Below, in pieces: positions 1 through 9,663 of a stretch of DNA of 64,000 nucleotides; position 1 is the first letter of the stretch; every line of letters starts with the position of its first letter. The DNA is taken from the NCBI GenBank assembly GCA_963832725.1, contig CAWHVG010000003.1, forward strand, positions 496,001-560,000. Direction: 5' to 3'. The notes beneath the pieces are model-generated. The model was not told the origin of the DNA and did not search any database. It worked only from the letters and a program-made list of their open reading frames with translations. A program made the translations under genes and the position numbers. The stretch is from JAEZBP01 sp963832725 (GTDB lineage: Bacteria > Myxococcota_A > Polyangia > Polyangiales > Sandaracinaceae).

Positions 1-528
1 TTCCAGGACAACCAGGCGTTCTTCGACTTCCTTCAGCGGGTGCGCGCGGGCGAGGCGAACCTCTCCCCGCGGATTCGCGGTATCGTCGCTTCCTCCCTCA
101 GCGACCGCACGCTGCTCCGCAACTTGGAGTACGTCCGGCTTCTGGAGGCGGAAGAAGCGCGGCTCAACCAGTCTCCCGACGAGTTCAAGAACAGCAGCCT
201 GGGGGGCCGCATCCTTCAGGATATCTTCGTGGCGAAGTCCTTCGCCGTCGACCAGACGGGTGACTTGGCCCGCGGCCGTTACAACCGCCTGATCGAAGAG
301 CTCAGCGAGCTCATGAACCAGGTGGACACGGTCGAGCTCGAGATCGCCACGTACACGCGCGGTCAGCTGTCGCAGGAAATGCAGCAGCAGCAGACCGAGG
401 TGGCCCGCTCCGGCGGCCTCAACGTCGAGGTCGACGAGGAGCACCAGATGTGGCCGTTCGACGGCGAGTACTGGCGCGACGAGCTCGGCTTCTATCGGCA
501 GCAGGTCACGTCGCAGTGTGGTCGGTGA
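1..528 (+). CDS. C-terminal part of a helical envelope-type protein (start outside window)
   Basis: The frame is open from the first base, so the start lies upstream and only the last 175 residues are visible. They are rich in Glu, Gln, Arg and Leu and look largely alpha-helical, with a coiled-coil-like stretch around residues 95-130. The chain ends in an aromatic, acidic segment (WPFDGEYWRDELGFYRQQ) and a single Cys four residues before the end. I recognise no catalytic motif. The gene lies about 100 bases upstream of the GltD-like TPR gene on the same strand, so it probably belongs to the same envelope-complex operon. It is most likely the tail of another TPR or helical-repeat protein, but the family cannot be named from this fragment. 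Confidence 0.7.
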   Translation, partial: FQDNQAFFDFLQRVRAGEANLSPRIRGIVASSLSDRTLLRNLEYVRLLEAEEARLNQSPDEFKNSSLGGRILQDIFVAKSFAVDQTGDLARGRYNRLIEELSELMNQVDTVELEIATYTRGQLSQEMQQQQTEVARSGGLNVEVDEEHQMWPFDGEYWRDELGFYRQQVTSQCGR

Positions 529-635
529 GTTGAGGCGGGCCCTCGGGTGAGGGCCCACCTCGAAGCGCGGAAACGAGCAGCACGTTAGCGGCTCCGCCCC
601 ATGGCGGGCGGAGCTAGGCAAGAAGGGTGAGCAGC

Positions 636-3600
636 ATGCGTCGCAACCGTCTCGCACTCCTCGTGGCGGCCTCCGCGTTGGCGGCCGGGCTACCGCTCGC
701 GGTAGGAGCGCAGCGGGGTCAGTCCTCGGAGGATTCTTCGTCCGAAGAACAGACCCTCCCGGACTCCATCCCGCACGTCGAGTCGGGCGTCTGCATCTCG
801 CAGGGCGCGCGGCAGAACGTCGAGCACTGCCCTGAGGGTGCGCCGCCGCCGAGTAAGCGGGCGGGCGCCCGTCCGGTGAGCCCCGACTCCAACGTCGCCT
901 CGCACTTCCACGAGACCAAGCGTCTCCAGGAAGAGCACGAGAGCGGGATGACGGGCCCGAGCATCCAGATCGACGAAGCCACGCGACGCAACCGCGAGCG
1001 GATTCAGGGCCGCGCGCTCGGCCTGCTCCAGCGGGAGGTCCAGGTGCTCCAGCGTCTCGTCGGCCGCACCCGCGCCGGCGACCCGCGCGGCGCCGACTAC
1101 CTGCTGCGGCTGGCCGAGACGTACTTCGAGCTCCAGACGTTCTACAACACGCAAGCCCGCGGGCTGGACGAGCCGATCTTCCAGGCTCGGCAGCAGAAGA
1201 ACGCAGGGCGCGTCCAGCAGCTCCAGCAGCAGCAGCGCCAGGCGAACGAGGCGCTCCAGCGCTACCGCCAGGAGGCGATCCGCACCTACGCGCAGCTGGT
1301 GCGCGACTATCCGAACTACAACCGGATGGACGAGGTCCTCTTCTCGCTGGCCTTCGGACTCGAGGAGATGCGGCAGTTCCAGCGCGCCCGCCAGGTCTAC
1401 CACCGCCTGATCAAGGGGTACCCGCAGAGCCGCTTCATCCCGCACGCTTACCTCTCGTTCGCCGAGTATTACTTCGGCGAGGGGGACATGCGCGCTGCGC
1501 AGCAGTTCTACAACAAGGTCACCGAGATCCCGCCGGACCGGAACCCGGTCTACGGGTATGCGCTCTACAAACAGGCATGGGCGCTCTACAACCTGGAGGA
1601 TTTCCAGGGCGCGCTGACGCAGTTCGTGCGGGTCGTCGAATACGCGACACAGAACCCCGACGCGCGCGATGCGGCCAACCTGGCCCGGCAATCGAGACGG
1701 GAGTTGGTCTTGCCATACTCCCGCGTGGGCAGACCGAGCCAAGCGCTCCAGTTCTTCCGCAGATATGCGACGGACGATGCTCAAGCGATTGAGATGCTGG
1801 AGAGCTTGGGTGAGCTCTACTTCGACACGGGCGCCTGGCCACAGACGATCGAGGTCTACCACCAGCTGATCGCGCAGGCCCCAGAAGGGGATCGGGTCTG
1901 CTACTACCAAGCCCGAGTCGCGAACGCGATCATCTCGTCGAGACCCAAACGCGAGCAGGTCACCGAGGTGCGGCGATTGGTGGACCTCTACGGAGCGTTC
2001 ACCGAAGCGCAGCACCCCGAGGAGGCGATAGGGGAGTGTAAGCAGGCGACCGCCTCGGTCCTGGTCTACCTGGCCACGGCGTGGCACCGGGAGGCGATCG
2101 GCACGGACGACCAGCCCGGTACAAATGACCGCGACACGATGCGTGCGGCCGCGGCGCTCTACCGCTTGGTGCTCGATCGCTTCCCCGGCATGGAGCAGAT
2201 GGAGTTCCCCGACATCGATCGGCGGGACTGGCCGACCCAGTACCGGATCTCCTACTTCTACGCGGAGCTCCTCTGGCGGATGGAGGACTGGGCGCAGTGC
2301 GGTCCGGCGTTCGACCGGGTCGTCGAGCTCAACCCCCAGGGCGAGTTCACCCAGGACGCCGCTTACGCCGCCGTCCTCTGTTACAACAACCTGTACCAGC
2401 AGGAGTACCAGTCCCGGGAGCGGCAGACCCGCGAGGAACGGGCGGAGAACGAACAGCGGGGCAGGCGTCGGGGCAGGCGAGGCGTCGCCGGCGACGCGGC
2501 CAAGAAGAGGAAGAGCCGCAGAACGAGCTCGCGCAGTATGCTCCGCGCGACCTCAGCGACACCGAGCAGGGCATGCTCAACGCGTTCTCTCGCTTCGTGT
2601 GCTTCGTGTCCGACAGCGACGAGCTGCCGACCATCAAGTACCGTCGCGCGCGCATCTACTACGAGTCGAACCACTATGAAGAGGCGGCCGTGCTCTTCCA
2701 CGACATCGCGTGGAACCACCGCGACAGTGAGCTCGCGGAGTACGCGGCCAACCTCTACCTCGACTCGCTGAACATCCTGGGCACGCGCTGGCAGCGCACG
2801 CAGTGCATCACCGACATCCGGGACTCGATCGAGCCGCTGGCCGGGTTCTACTGCGCGAATCAGTCGCAACGCGACGCGCATCCGGATCTCTGCCAGGTCG
2901 TCGATCAGCTCCGCTGTGACACGCTCCGGCTCCAGGCTGAGGCCGCGCAGCGCGAGCACCGCTACACCGACGCCGCGCAGACCTACGTCACGATCGCTCG
3001 CGAGCACCGCGAGTGCGGTCGCCTCGACGAGGTCCTCTACAACGCCTCGATCAACTACGAGGCGGCCCGCCTGCTCGGCCGCGCCATCCGCGTGCGGACG
3101 ATCCTCATCCGGAACTTCCCGGAGAGCGAGCTGGCGCGACGCGCGGTCTACTTGGTCGGCGCCAACTACCACGCGCTCGCCATCTACAACCAGGCGGCGG
3201 AGTGGTACGAGCGTTTCGCTCGCGAGTACCCCGGCGAGGACGGGAGCTCTTGCACCGACGAGCAACGAAACACCGGGACCTGCGCCATCGCCCACGAAGC
3301 GTTGCAGAACGCAGTGTTCTTCCGGCTCGGTCTGGGCGAGGAGGATCAGGCGGTCGATGACGCGCACCTCTTCGAGCGCAACTACCGCCAGCGCATGCCG
3401 CGGGAGACCTCACAGGTCATCTTCTCGCTCGGCTCCATCTACGAGCGGGCGAGCGACTGGAATCGCGTCTTCACCCACTACCGGAGCTGGCTGCGCACCT
3501 ACGGGCGCCGCGGCCTCCCGCACGAGGTCATCCGCGCGAACGTGCAGATGGGCCGCGCGAAGTGGGAGCTCGACGACAAGAACACGGCGCGCCGCTACTT

Positions 3601-4342
3601 CGAGGCCGCGACTCGCGAGTGGCAGCGCGACGCGGGCGAGCGGATCGCGGGTCTCGACGACGTCAGCGACGCCGACAAGCAGCTCTATCTCGCCCGGGCG
3701 AAGGACGCGACCAGCGAAGCGCTCTTCTACCTCGCCGAGTACGAGTACGCGGCCTTCCGGGCCATCCGCTTCCCCCGCTTCAGCGGCGGTCGCAACCTGC
3801 AGCGCGTTCAGCGTTGGGCGGAGCACGACTTCGCCGACTGGCTCACCGAGAAGCGCGAAGCGCTGGTTCGCGCCGAGGCGGCCTACAACCTCATCGCCGA
3901 GCTCGAGATTCCGGAGTGGCAGATCGCCGGCGCCGCGCGCGTCGGTGAGATGTACCGGAGCTTCATGGATCAGATTCGTGAGGCGCCCATCCCCGAGGAG
4001 ATCGAGAACGACGACGAGCTCTACGGCATCTACGTCGACGCGCTCGAGGGCGCGGCCCGCCCGCTCCAGCAGCAGGCCATGGACAAGTTCGAGTTCTGCC
4101 TGACCACGGCGACGCGAGTCCGATGGTTCAATCAGTTCTCGCAGCAGTGTGAGCAGGAGCTGAACGCCCTCGACGCGGCTCGCTTCCCGATGGCGGCCGA
4201 GCTCCGCGGTGAGGCCAACTACGTCCAACATCAGCTGGCGCGCCCCGGAGCGGTCACCCTCGAGGCCGAGCAGGACGAAGGGCTCGGCACTGCGGAGTCC
4301 TCCGAGGACAGCAGCATCCCGGACGAGGCGGGGGATCAGTGA
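636..4342 (+). CDS. gltD: Large periplasmic TPR protein, GltD-like (one frameshift near 2502)
   Basis: This is a secreted tetratricopeptide-repeat protein of about 1,235 residues. ATG 636 is chosen over the in-frame GTG at 627 because it gives a compact signal peptide (MRRNRLALLVAASALAAG, cut near GAQ) and sits about 8 bases after AGAAGGG. TPR-type helical pairs run through both halves, with pairs such as FQRARQVYHRLIKGYP and the next DMRAAQQFYNKV. The frame changes near 2502 within an Arg/Lys-rich linker; restoring one C in GGCCAAGAAG joins the halves as a Gln-Glu-rich segment, so I read it as one gene. The stop overlaps the start of the next gene. The GltD assignment rests on size, TPR content and position directly before GltE, as in the Myxococcus xanthus glt cluster; it is a family-level inference. 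Confidence 0.75.
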
Positions 4343-5904
4343 TGGCCGGCCCGAACACGGATCCGAGGCACACCATGCAGACCAAGCACCGCATGCACAC
4401 CCAGCACCGGCTCTCCTGGATCCTGTGCGCCTTCACGCTCGCCGCCGGTTGCGGCGGTGGGGCTGGCAGCGGGCCCGCGGCCACCACCGAGGGCGGCGAC
4501 GTCATCCGCACGGCAGGTGGATCGGCGGTCTCCGAGGCCGCGCACAACCACTGGCGCGACGCGATCGCGATGTTCGAGGAGCACGACGGCGCCGACCACG
4601 GTTGGACGACCGAGACGTGCCAACAGACCGTCGCGAAGTTCAATGAGGCGAACGGCGCGCAGGGCGGCTCGTTCACGGAGGCCATCTACATGATGGGCGT
4701 CGTGAGCGGCCGCTGTGGGGACGACGAGCAGGCGCTGCAGTACTACCAGCAGGCTCTCCAGAGCAACGGCGAGTACTGCGGTGCGCTGGTGGGCGTCGGC
4801 CTCGGAGACGTACGCGCGGGTCGGACGCAGCAGGCGCGGCAGCGCTTCGAGACGGCCATCCGTGCCGACAACCAGTGCACGTCCGCGTACGTGAACCTGG
4901 CGATCATCCAGCGGACCAACCCGGCCGAGGTCCGTGAGGCGCTGAACAACCTGCGCCGCGCGCTGGCCATCGAGTCGGATTACCTTCCGGCGTTCAACCA
5001 GATGGCGCTCCTCTACTACGACCAGGCGGCTGACAATCAGCAGATGCTCGACCTCGCCGAGGTCGTCTGCCGCCAGGCGCAGCTGATCAACGCGAACTAC
5101 GCGCCGATCTACAACAGCTGGGGCCTCATCAACGTCCGGCAGGGGAACATCATCGCGGCCCTCGCGAAGTTCCAGCGCGCCTTCCAGCTCGATGCGGACT
5201 TCTTGGAGGCGTACATGAACTTCGGGCAGCTCACGCTGAGCTACCGGGGCTATCAGGACGCGTCGGACGCATTCACCCGCGCGCACGAGCTCGAGCCGCA
5301 GAACTACGACGCGCTCCTCGGTCTCGGCGCCGCGCTCCGCGGGCTCAATCAGCTCGAGGACGCGGAGCGTCGCTACCGCGAGGCCATCCAGCTCGATGCG
5401 CAGCGGCCGGAGGCGTACTTCAACCTCGGCCTGCTCTACCAAGACTACATGGGCGGCGCAGAGGAGAAGCTCAACCAGGCGATCGCCTTCTACGAGCAGT
5501 TCGTCGAGCGTGCCAACGGCGACCGCTACTCCACGCCCCGGGAGAGCGTCACCCGGACCTGCCGGCGACGTCCGGAGTCGCAGCGCCGCCGCCGCCGTCG
5601 CAGTGGCCGCACGGTCAGCGAGTGGGTCGGCGACTGCACGCCCGGGCGCATCCAGCAGATCCGAGAGAACATCCGGCTCCAGCACGAGCTCGCCGAGATG
5701 CAGGCACAGATCCAGGCACAGCAGCAGCAGATGCAGCAACAGCAGGATCAGCAGCCGGCCGGCGACGGTGCGCCCGCCGGTGACGGTGCGCCCGCCGGTG
5801 ACGGTGCGCCCGCCGGTGACGATGCCCCGGCAGGTGACGGCGCGGCCCCGGCCGAGGGTGGGGCGCCCGCCGAGGGGGCCGCGGCCCCGGCCGAGGGCGG
5901 CTGA
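4342..5904 (+). CDS. gltE: TPR lipoprotein, GltE-like
   Basis: This TPR lipoprotein has about 520 residues. ATG 4342 overlaps the previous stop (GTGATG). In-frame ATGs at 4375 and 4393 would give a shorter n-region and are equally possible. The lipobox LAAGC is followed by a Gly-rich tether, so the mature protein should be lipid-anchored facing the periplasm. TPR units occupy roughly residues 110-390, with motifs such as AYVNLAIIQ, AFNQMALLYYDQA, APIYNSWGLINVRQGN and AYFNLGLLYQDY. After an Arg-rich segment the tail is Gln-rich, then consists of low-complexity GDGAPA repeats. In M. xanthus the TPR lipoprotein GltE is part of the gliding complex and its gene follows gltD. A run of eight T at 5916-5923 follows the stop but no convincing stem precedes it. 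Confidence 0.8.
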   Translation: MAGPNTDPRHTMQTKHRMHTQHRLSWILCAFTLAAGCGGGAGSGPAATTEGGDVIRTAGGSAVSEAAHNHWRDAIAMFEEHDGADHGWTTETCQQTVAKFNEANGAQGGSFTEAIYMMGVVSGRCGDDEQALQYYQQALQSNGEYCGALVGVGLGDVRAGRTQQARQRFETAIRADNQCTSAYVNLAIIQRTNPAEVREALNNLRRALAIESDYLPAFNQMALLYYDQAADNQQMLDLAEVVCRQAQLINANYAPIYNSWGLINVRQGNIIAALAKFQRAFQLDADFLEAYMNFGQLTLSYRGYQDASDAFTRAHELEPQNYDALLGLGAALRGLNQLEDAERRYREAIQLDAQRPEAYFNLGLLYQDYMGGAEEKLNQAIAFYEQFVERANGDRYSTPRESVTRTCRRRPESQRRRRRRSGRTVSEWVGDCTPGRIQQIRENIRLQHELAEMQAQIQAQQQQMQQQQDQQPAGDGAPAGDGAPAGDGAPAGDDAPAGDGAAPAEGGAPAEGAAAPAEGG

Positions 5905-6053
5905 TCGACGGCGCGTTTTTTTTCGGAACTTCATCGAGCCCACGCTGTCGGACCGGGCATCAGGAGTTGGGGCCGTTGACCCGGCGGCGTGGGCACAGGT
6001 AGGATTCGCGTCGCTCCCTCGGGAGCGCCAGCCAATCGAGTCGGAGACGCCAA

Positions 6054-6296
6054 ATGAAGAAGCTGCTCATCGTCGTCGGAATGCTCGGCCTCTCAGCGGT
6101 CGCCGTAACCCCCTCCGTGCATGCGCAGGACGACGCCGCGACCACCTACGATTTCGAAGACAATCTGGTCACGGGCGACCTCGTGCGCCCCGACGGCGAG
6201 CTCTTGAACGTGCGCCGTCGTGGACGTCGGGCATCGCTCATCCGAGTCCGGGAGCACTTCATCCCGGAGATGTTGAAGTCGGTCGAGAACCTCTGA
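6054..6296 (+). CDS. cglF: Small secreted protein, GltF/CglF-like
   Basis: An 80-residue protein with a clear signal peptide: MKKLLIVVGMLGL, then cleavage after VHA. The mature part is about 56 residues and contains YDFEDNLVTGDLVRPDGE, a basic NVRRRGRR patch and a C-terminal segment with IRVREHFIPEMLKS. This pattern (a YDFED-x-V-x-G-x-L-x-RPDGE start and an R-x-x-F-x-P-E-x-LKS end) is what I recall of the CglF/GltF family of myxobacterial gliding proteins, named from a contact-rescuable M. xanthus motility mutant. Its place between the GltE-like and GltG-like genes agrees. The gene is preceded by 149 non-coding bases. No enzymatic role is expected. Confidence 0.68.
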   Translation: MKKLLIVVGMLGLSAVAVTPSVHAQDDAATTYDFEDNLVTGDLVRPDGELLNVRRRGRRASLIRVREHFIPEMLKSVENL

Positions 6297-6435
6297 GCGT
6301 ACGCTCTCTGGGAGCTCGACCTTTTGGACGGCACGGGAACCGATTGCGCGTCGCGACACGGCGCGAACGGGTCCCTCGTGCGAGCAGCAGGCAGTTTGGC
6401 GGGGATGCTGACGAGGCATCCCGCTGGAGGCGAAG

Positions 6436-8430
6436 GTGACGCAGGGTAACGCGAAGGTCCCCCTTACCTTCCAAATCTATAAGGGTGACGAGCTGATCCG
6501 GACGGAGACGCTTGCCCAGGACATCATCAAGGTCGGCAAGCTTCCGTCGAGCCACCTTCGCATCGAGGACGACAACGTCTCCCGTATGCACGCCGTGATC
6601 GAGGTTACCTCGCCGGAGGAGATCTTCATCATCGATCTGGGGTCTGCTGCCGGGACGATCGTCAACGGCAAGAAGGTCAACAAGACCCAGCTCCAGAGCG
6701 GCGACGAGGTCATGCTCGGCGACACCCGCGTGGTGGTCGAGATCGGCGCCGTGGAGGCCGAGGCCGAGGCTCCCGTGGCCGCAGCGGCTCCCGAGCCGGA
6801 GGCGCCCGCCGCGGCGCCCGCGGCTGCGAACCCCTTCGCGGCTCCGGCGGCACCGGCGGGCGCGGCTCTGCCCAACCCCTTCGCGGCTCCGGCTGCGCCG
6901 GCGGCCTCGCACGGTGGGCACGGTGGTGGCGACGAAGATCCGGAGAAGGTGCGCTACGGCATCGCCGCCAGCGGCCCGCCGGTGAACCCGTCGGAGGTCG
7001 AGACGGCCCAGAGCGCCGTCGAGGTCGTCGTCATGTGGGGTGACAGCAGCGTGCTCTACGTGGAGCACCTCTCGCCGCCGCGGACGTTCACCGTCGGCGA
7101 GGGCTCGGGCGCGGACTACCTGGTCGAGAGCTCGGTGCTCGGCACCGCGTCGATGCCCGTCGTGGTCGAGGCGGGAGGCGGTGCGGCGGTGGTCGTGCCC
7201 GAGGGCGCCGAGGGCGATGTCCGGGTCGGCGACCAGTCGATGAGCTGGGCGGACCTCAAGTCGCAGGGGAAGCTCCAGCCCTGCGGGCAGATGGCGGGCG
7301 CGATGCAGTACCCGCTGCCCGACGGGGCCACGGCCACGGTGAAGCACCACGGCCTCTCGTTCGTGGTGAAGTCGACGCACGCCGGCAAGCGTGTCGTATC
7401 GGACCGCCCCTTCCTGGCGGCGTTCTTCGCTTCGGCGGCGACGCTCTGGGTCGGCGTTTCGCTGCTGGTGCACGGCGCCTTCCTCATCATGTTCTACTTC
7501 CTCCCGCCGGCGTCGTCGTCGCTCTCGCTCGACCTGCTCAGCGCGGACTCACGTCTGGTCGACTACCTCATGGAGCCGCCCGAGACGCAGGAAGAGGAGA
7601 CGCCCGAGTGGCTCCAGGAGGACTCGCAGGACGACAACGAGGGCGGCACCGGCAAGCGCCATCGCGACGAAGAAGGCGCGATGGGCGAAGAGAGCAGCAA
7701 GAAGACGAACAACCGGTACGGGATCGAGGGTCCGCAGGACAACCCGAACCCGCAGATGGCCCGCGAGCAGGCCCGTGAGCAGGCCGCGAACGTGGGCGCG
7801 ATCGGCGTGCTGCGCGCGATGACGGGCTCGTGGAACTCGCCCACCTCGCCCTACGGCGCGGACGTGGCGCTCGGGAACGATCCGATGAGCGCGATGGGCG
7901 CCCTGATGGGTGACCAGATCGGTGGGAACTTCGGCTTCGGCGGTCTCGGCCTGCGCGGCACCGGTCGCGGTGGCGGCGGAACCGGCGAGGGCACGATCGG
8001 TCTCGGCAACCTCGGGACGATCGGCCACGGTGGGGGAGGCGGCACCGGCAACGGCTACGGCCGCGGCGCGGGTGGTCTCCACGGCCGCAACGCGCGGGTC
8101 CCGCGTATCCGCACCGGCACCGCCGACGTGCGCGGGTCGCTCTCTCGCGAGGTCATCCGACGGGTGATTCGCCGTCACATCAACGAGGTCCGGTTCTGCT
8201 ACGAGCAGCAGCTCAACGCCCGGCCCGACCTCGAGGGTCGCGTGATGGTCAGCTTCATCATCTCGCCCACGGGTGCGGTGCAGACCGCCTCGGTCGGAAA
8301 CAGCACCATCCACAACGCGGCGGTCGAGGGTTGCGTCATCCAGGCGGTGCGCCGCTGGACCTTCCCGGCGCCCGACGGCGGCGGCGTGGTCGGCGTCAAC
8401 TATCCCTTCATGCTGAACTCGTCCGGCTGA
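6436..8430 (+). CDS. gltG: FHA - transmembrane - TonB-like C-terminal protein, GltG-like
   Basis: A 664-residue bitopic inner-membrane protein. The GTG at 6436 follows GGAGG by a normal spacing. Residues 1-100 form a forkhead-associated domain (KVGKLPSSHLRIEDDNVSRM, then GSAAGTIVNGKKV), which binds phosphothreonine, so the cytoplasmic part may answer to Ser/Thr kinases. An Ala-Pro-rich linker and a second beta-rich region follow. One transmembrane helix lies near residues 340-356 (VSLLVHGAFLIMFYFLP). The periplasmic part is Gly-rich and ends in an AgmX/PglI-type TonB-like domain (VIRRVIRRHINEVRFCYE, then LEGRVMVSFIISPTGAV). In M. xanthus GltG has this layout and links the cytoplasmic and periplasmic parts of the gliding machine. 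A terminator follows at 8482. Confidence 0.85.
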   Translation: MTQGNAKVPLTFQIYKGDELIRTETLAQDIIKVGKLPSSHLRIEDDNVSRMHAVIEVTSPEEIFIIDLGSAAGTIVNGKKVNKTQLQSGDEVMLGDTRVVVEIGAVEAEAEAPVAAAAPEPEAPAAAPAAANPFAAPAAPAGAALPNPFAAPAAPAASHGGHGGGDEDPEKVRYGIAASGPPVNPSEVETAQSAVEVVVMWGDSSVLYVEHLSPPRTFTVGEGSGADYLVESSVLGTASMPVVVEAGGGAAVVVPEGAEGDVRVGDQSMSWADLKSQGKLQPCGQMAGAMQYPLPDGATATVKHHGLSFVVKSTHAGKRVVSDRPFLAAFFASAATLWVGVSLLVHGAFLIMFYFLPPASSSLSLDLLSADSRLVDYLMEPPETQEEETPEWLQEDSQDDNEGGTGKRHRDEEGAMGEESSKKTNNRYGIEGPQDNPNPQMAREQAREQAANVGAIGVLRAMTGSWNSPTSPYGADVALGNDPMSAMGALMGDQIGGNFGFGGLGLRGTGRGGGGTGEGTIGLGNLGTIGHGGGGGTGNGYGRGAGGLHGRNARVPRIRTGTADVRGSLSREVIRRVIRRHINEVRFCYEQQLNARPDLEGRVMVSFIISPTGAVQTASVGNSTIHNAAVEGCVIQAVRRWTFPAPDGGGVVGVNYPFMLNSSG

Positions 8431-8481
8431 GCTCGTCCGGCTGAACTGTTCCGGCTGGGCTGGAGCGGGTTCGACGAGGGA

Positions 8482-8512
8482 GGCGGGGTCCGGCGACGGG
8501 CTCCGCCTTTTT
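8482..8512 (+). terminator. Rho-independent terminator after the GltG-like gene
   Basis: GGCGGGGTC (8482-8490) pairs with GGCTCCGCC (8499-8507) over nine positions, counting two G-T wobbles, with an eight-base loop. Five T residues follow directly at 8508-8512. It lies 52 bases after the stop at 8430 and would separate the gltDEFG unit from the next TPR gene. Confidence 0.72.
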
Positions 8513-8570
8513 CGTCCGTCGACGGTACGCGCCGTCCGTATTCCAGGCGGGAAAACAGCTGCGTTTGCGC

Positions 8571-8600
8571 TTGTATACAGCCCCCGGCCTCCCTTAGTAT
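8571..8600 (+). promoter_or_regulatory. Candidate sigma-70-type promoter before the TPR gene at 8674
   Basis: TTGTAT (8571-8576) and TTAGTAT (8594-8600) are separated by 17 bases in a short AT-richer patch between the terminator at 8512 and the gene at 8674. The match to the consensus is partial, so this is only a candidate. Confidence 0.3.
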
Positions 8601-8673
8601 CGCCCGGCATGATCCCCGGGGGTCTCACCCCAGGCATGCACCATCCGAGCGGAGCCATTCCGAGGAGAACTCG

Positions 8674-9543
8674 ATGAACCGCCTGTCGGCCCTCTGCGTC
8701 GGCCTCTTCACGTTCGTATTTTTGATCGGCGGCAACTGCTCGCGCACGCGGGTGGAGTCGCTCAATCTCATGAACGAGGGTGTCGTTCTCGCTGCCCAGA
8801 AGCAGTTTCTGCCAGCTTCCGAGAAGCTGGAGCGAGCGACCGCCGTCGACCCGACGAACGACCAGGCCTTCTGGAATCTCGCCATCGTGCACATGGAGAT
8901 GCACAAGTTCGAGCGAGCCCGCGACGACCTGCAGCGCGCGATCGACGTCAGCCCCGACGTCGCCGGCTACCATGAGAAGCTGGGCACCGTGCTGATGGAG
9001 CTGTCGGACTGGGAGGGTGCGCAGCGGAGCTTCGCGCGTGCCATCGAGCTCGACGGTCAGCTCTTCAAGGCGCACTACAAGCTGGGCCAGGTGCTCGAGC
9101 GGCTGGACAACCCGCAGGAGGCGCTCCGCGAGTACACCGCCGCCATCCAGGCGGGCCCGCGCTTCATCGAGGCGTATCGCAACCTGGGCCGCCTCTACGC
9201 CGATCTCGGCTACCTGGATCGCTCGATCCAGGTGCTCCAGAGCGGTCTGCAGGTCGTGATCGAGGGCACCGAGGACGAGGCGCACCTGCACCACCTGCTC
9301 GGCACGGTCTATCAGCAGCAGGGCGACTACGATTCGGCGGTTCGGGAGTTCCGCGCGGCGCTCCAGCTCATGCCGAGCCTGCGCGAGGCGCTCTTCGCGC
9401 TCGGCTGGACGTACGCGCTGCAGGACAACCGCGAGGAGGCCCGTCGGTACCTCAAGCGGTACGTGGACACGGCCGGCGCGGATGCGCCGCGTCATTACCT
9501 CAAAGCGGCTCAGGATCGGCTCAGCTCGCTGGGAGGCCCCTGA
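8674..9543 (+). CDS. TPR protein with lipoprotein-like N-terminus
   Basis: A 289-residue protein starting at ATG 8674 after GAGGAG. The N-terminus has a hydrophobic stretch ending in LIGGNCSR. This resembles a lipobox, but Asn at the position before Cys is unusual, so lipidation is possible and not certain. Residues 30-280 hold about seven TPR units, for example AFWNLAIVHMEMHKFERAR, AHYKLGQVLERLDNPQEALR and AYRNLGRLYADLGYLDRSI. The gene lies between the GltG-like and GltI-like genes, where M. xanthus carries gltH and neighbours. GltH is a beta-barrel protein and this is not one, so I do not give it that name. A periplasmic adaptor role is inference from position and fold. Confidence 0.8.
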   Translation: MNRLSALCVGLFTFVFLIGGNCSRTRVESLNLMNEGVVLAAQKQFLPASEKLERATAVDPTNDQAFWNLAIVHMEMHKFERARDDLQRAIDVSPDVAGYHEKLGTVLMELSDWEGAQRSFARAIELDGQLFKAHYKLGQVLERLDNPQEALREYTAAIQAGPRFIEAYRNLGRLYADLGYLDRSIQVLQSGLQVVIEGTEDEAHLHHLLGTVYQQQGDYDSAVREFRAALQLMPSLREALFALGWTYALQDNREEARRYLKRYVDTAGADAPRHYLKAAQDRLSSLGGP

Positions 9544-9663
9544 CCCACGTGCCGGACGGGACCATCATCCAACCGGGGGGGCGACGGGCAGGCCCGAGCG
9601 CGCTCCCGGGGCTCGTCGTGCGCCCGGACCCGCGGCGCGTTTGCAGGCTGAAGGCGCTCTGAG

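Noticed and set aside
5905..5925. A rho-independent terminator after the GltE-like gene
   Set aside because: Eight T residues are present at 5916-5923, but I found no stable stem directly before them.
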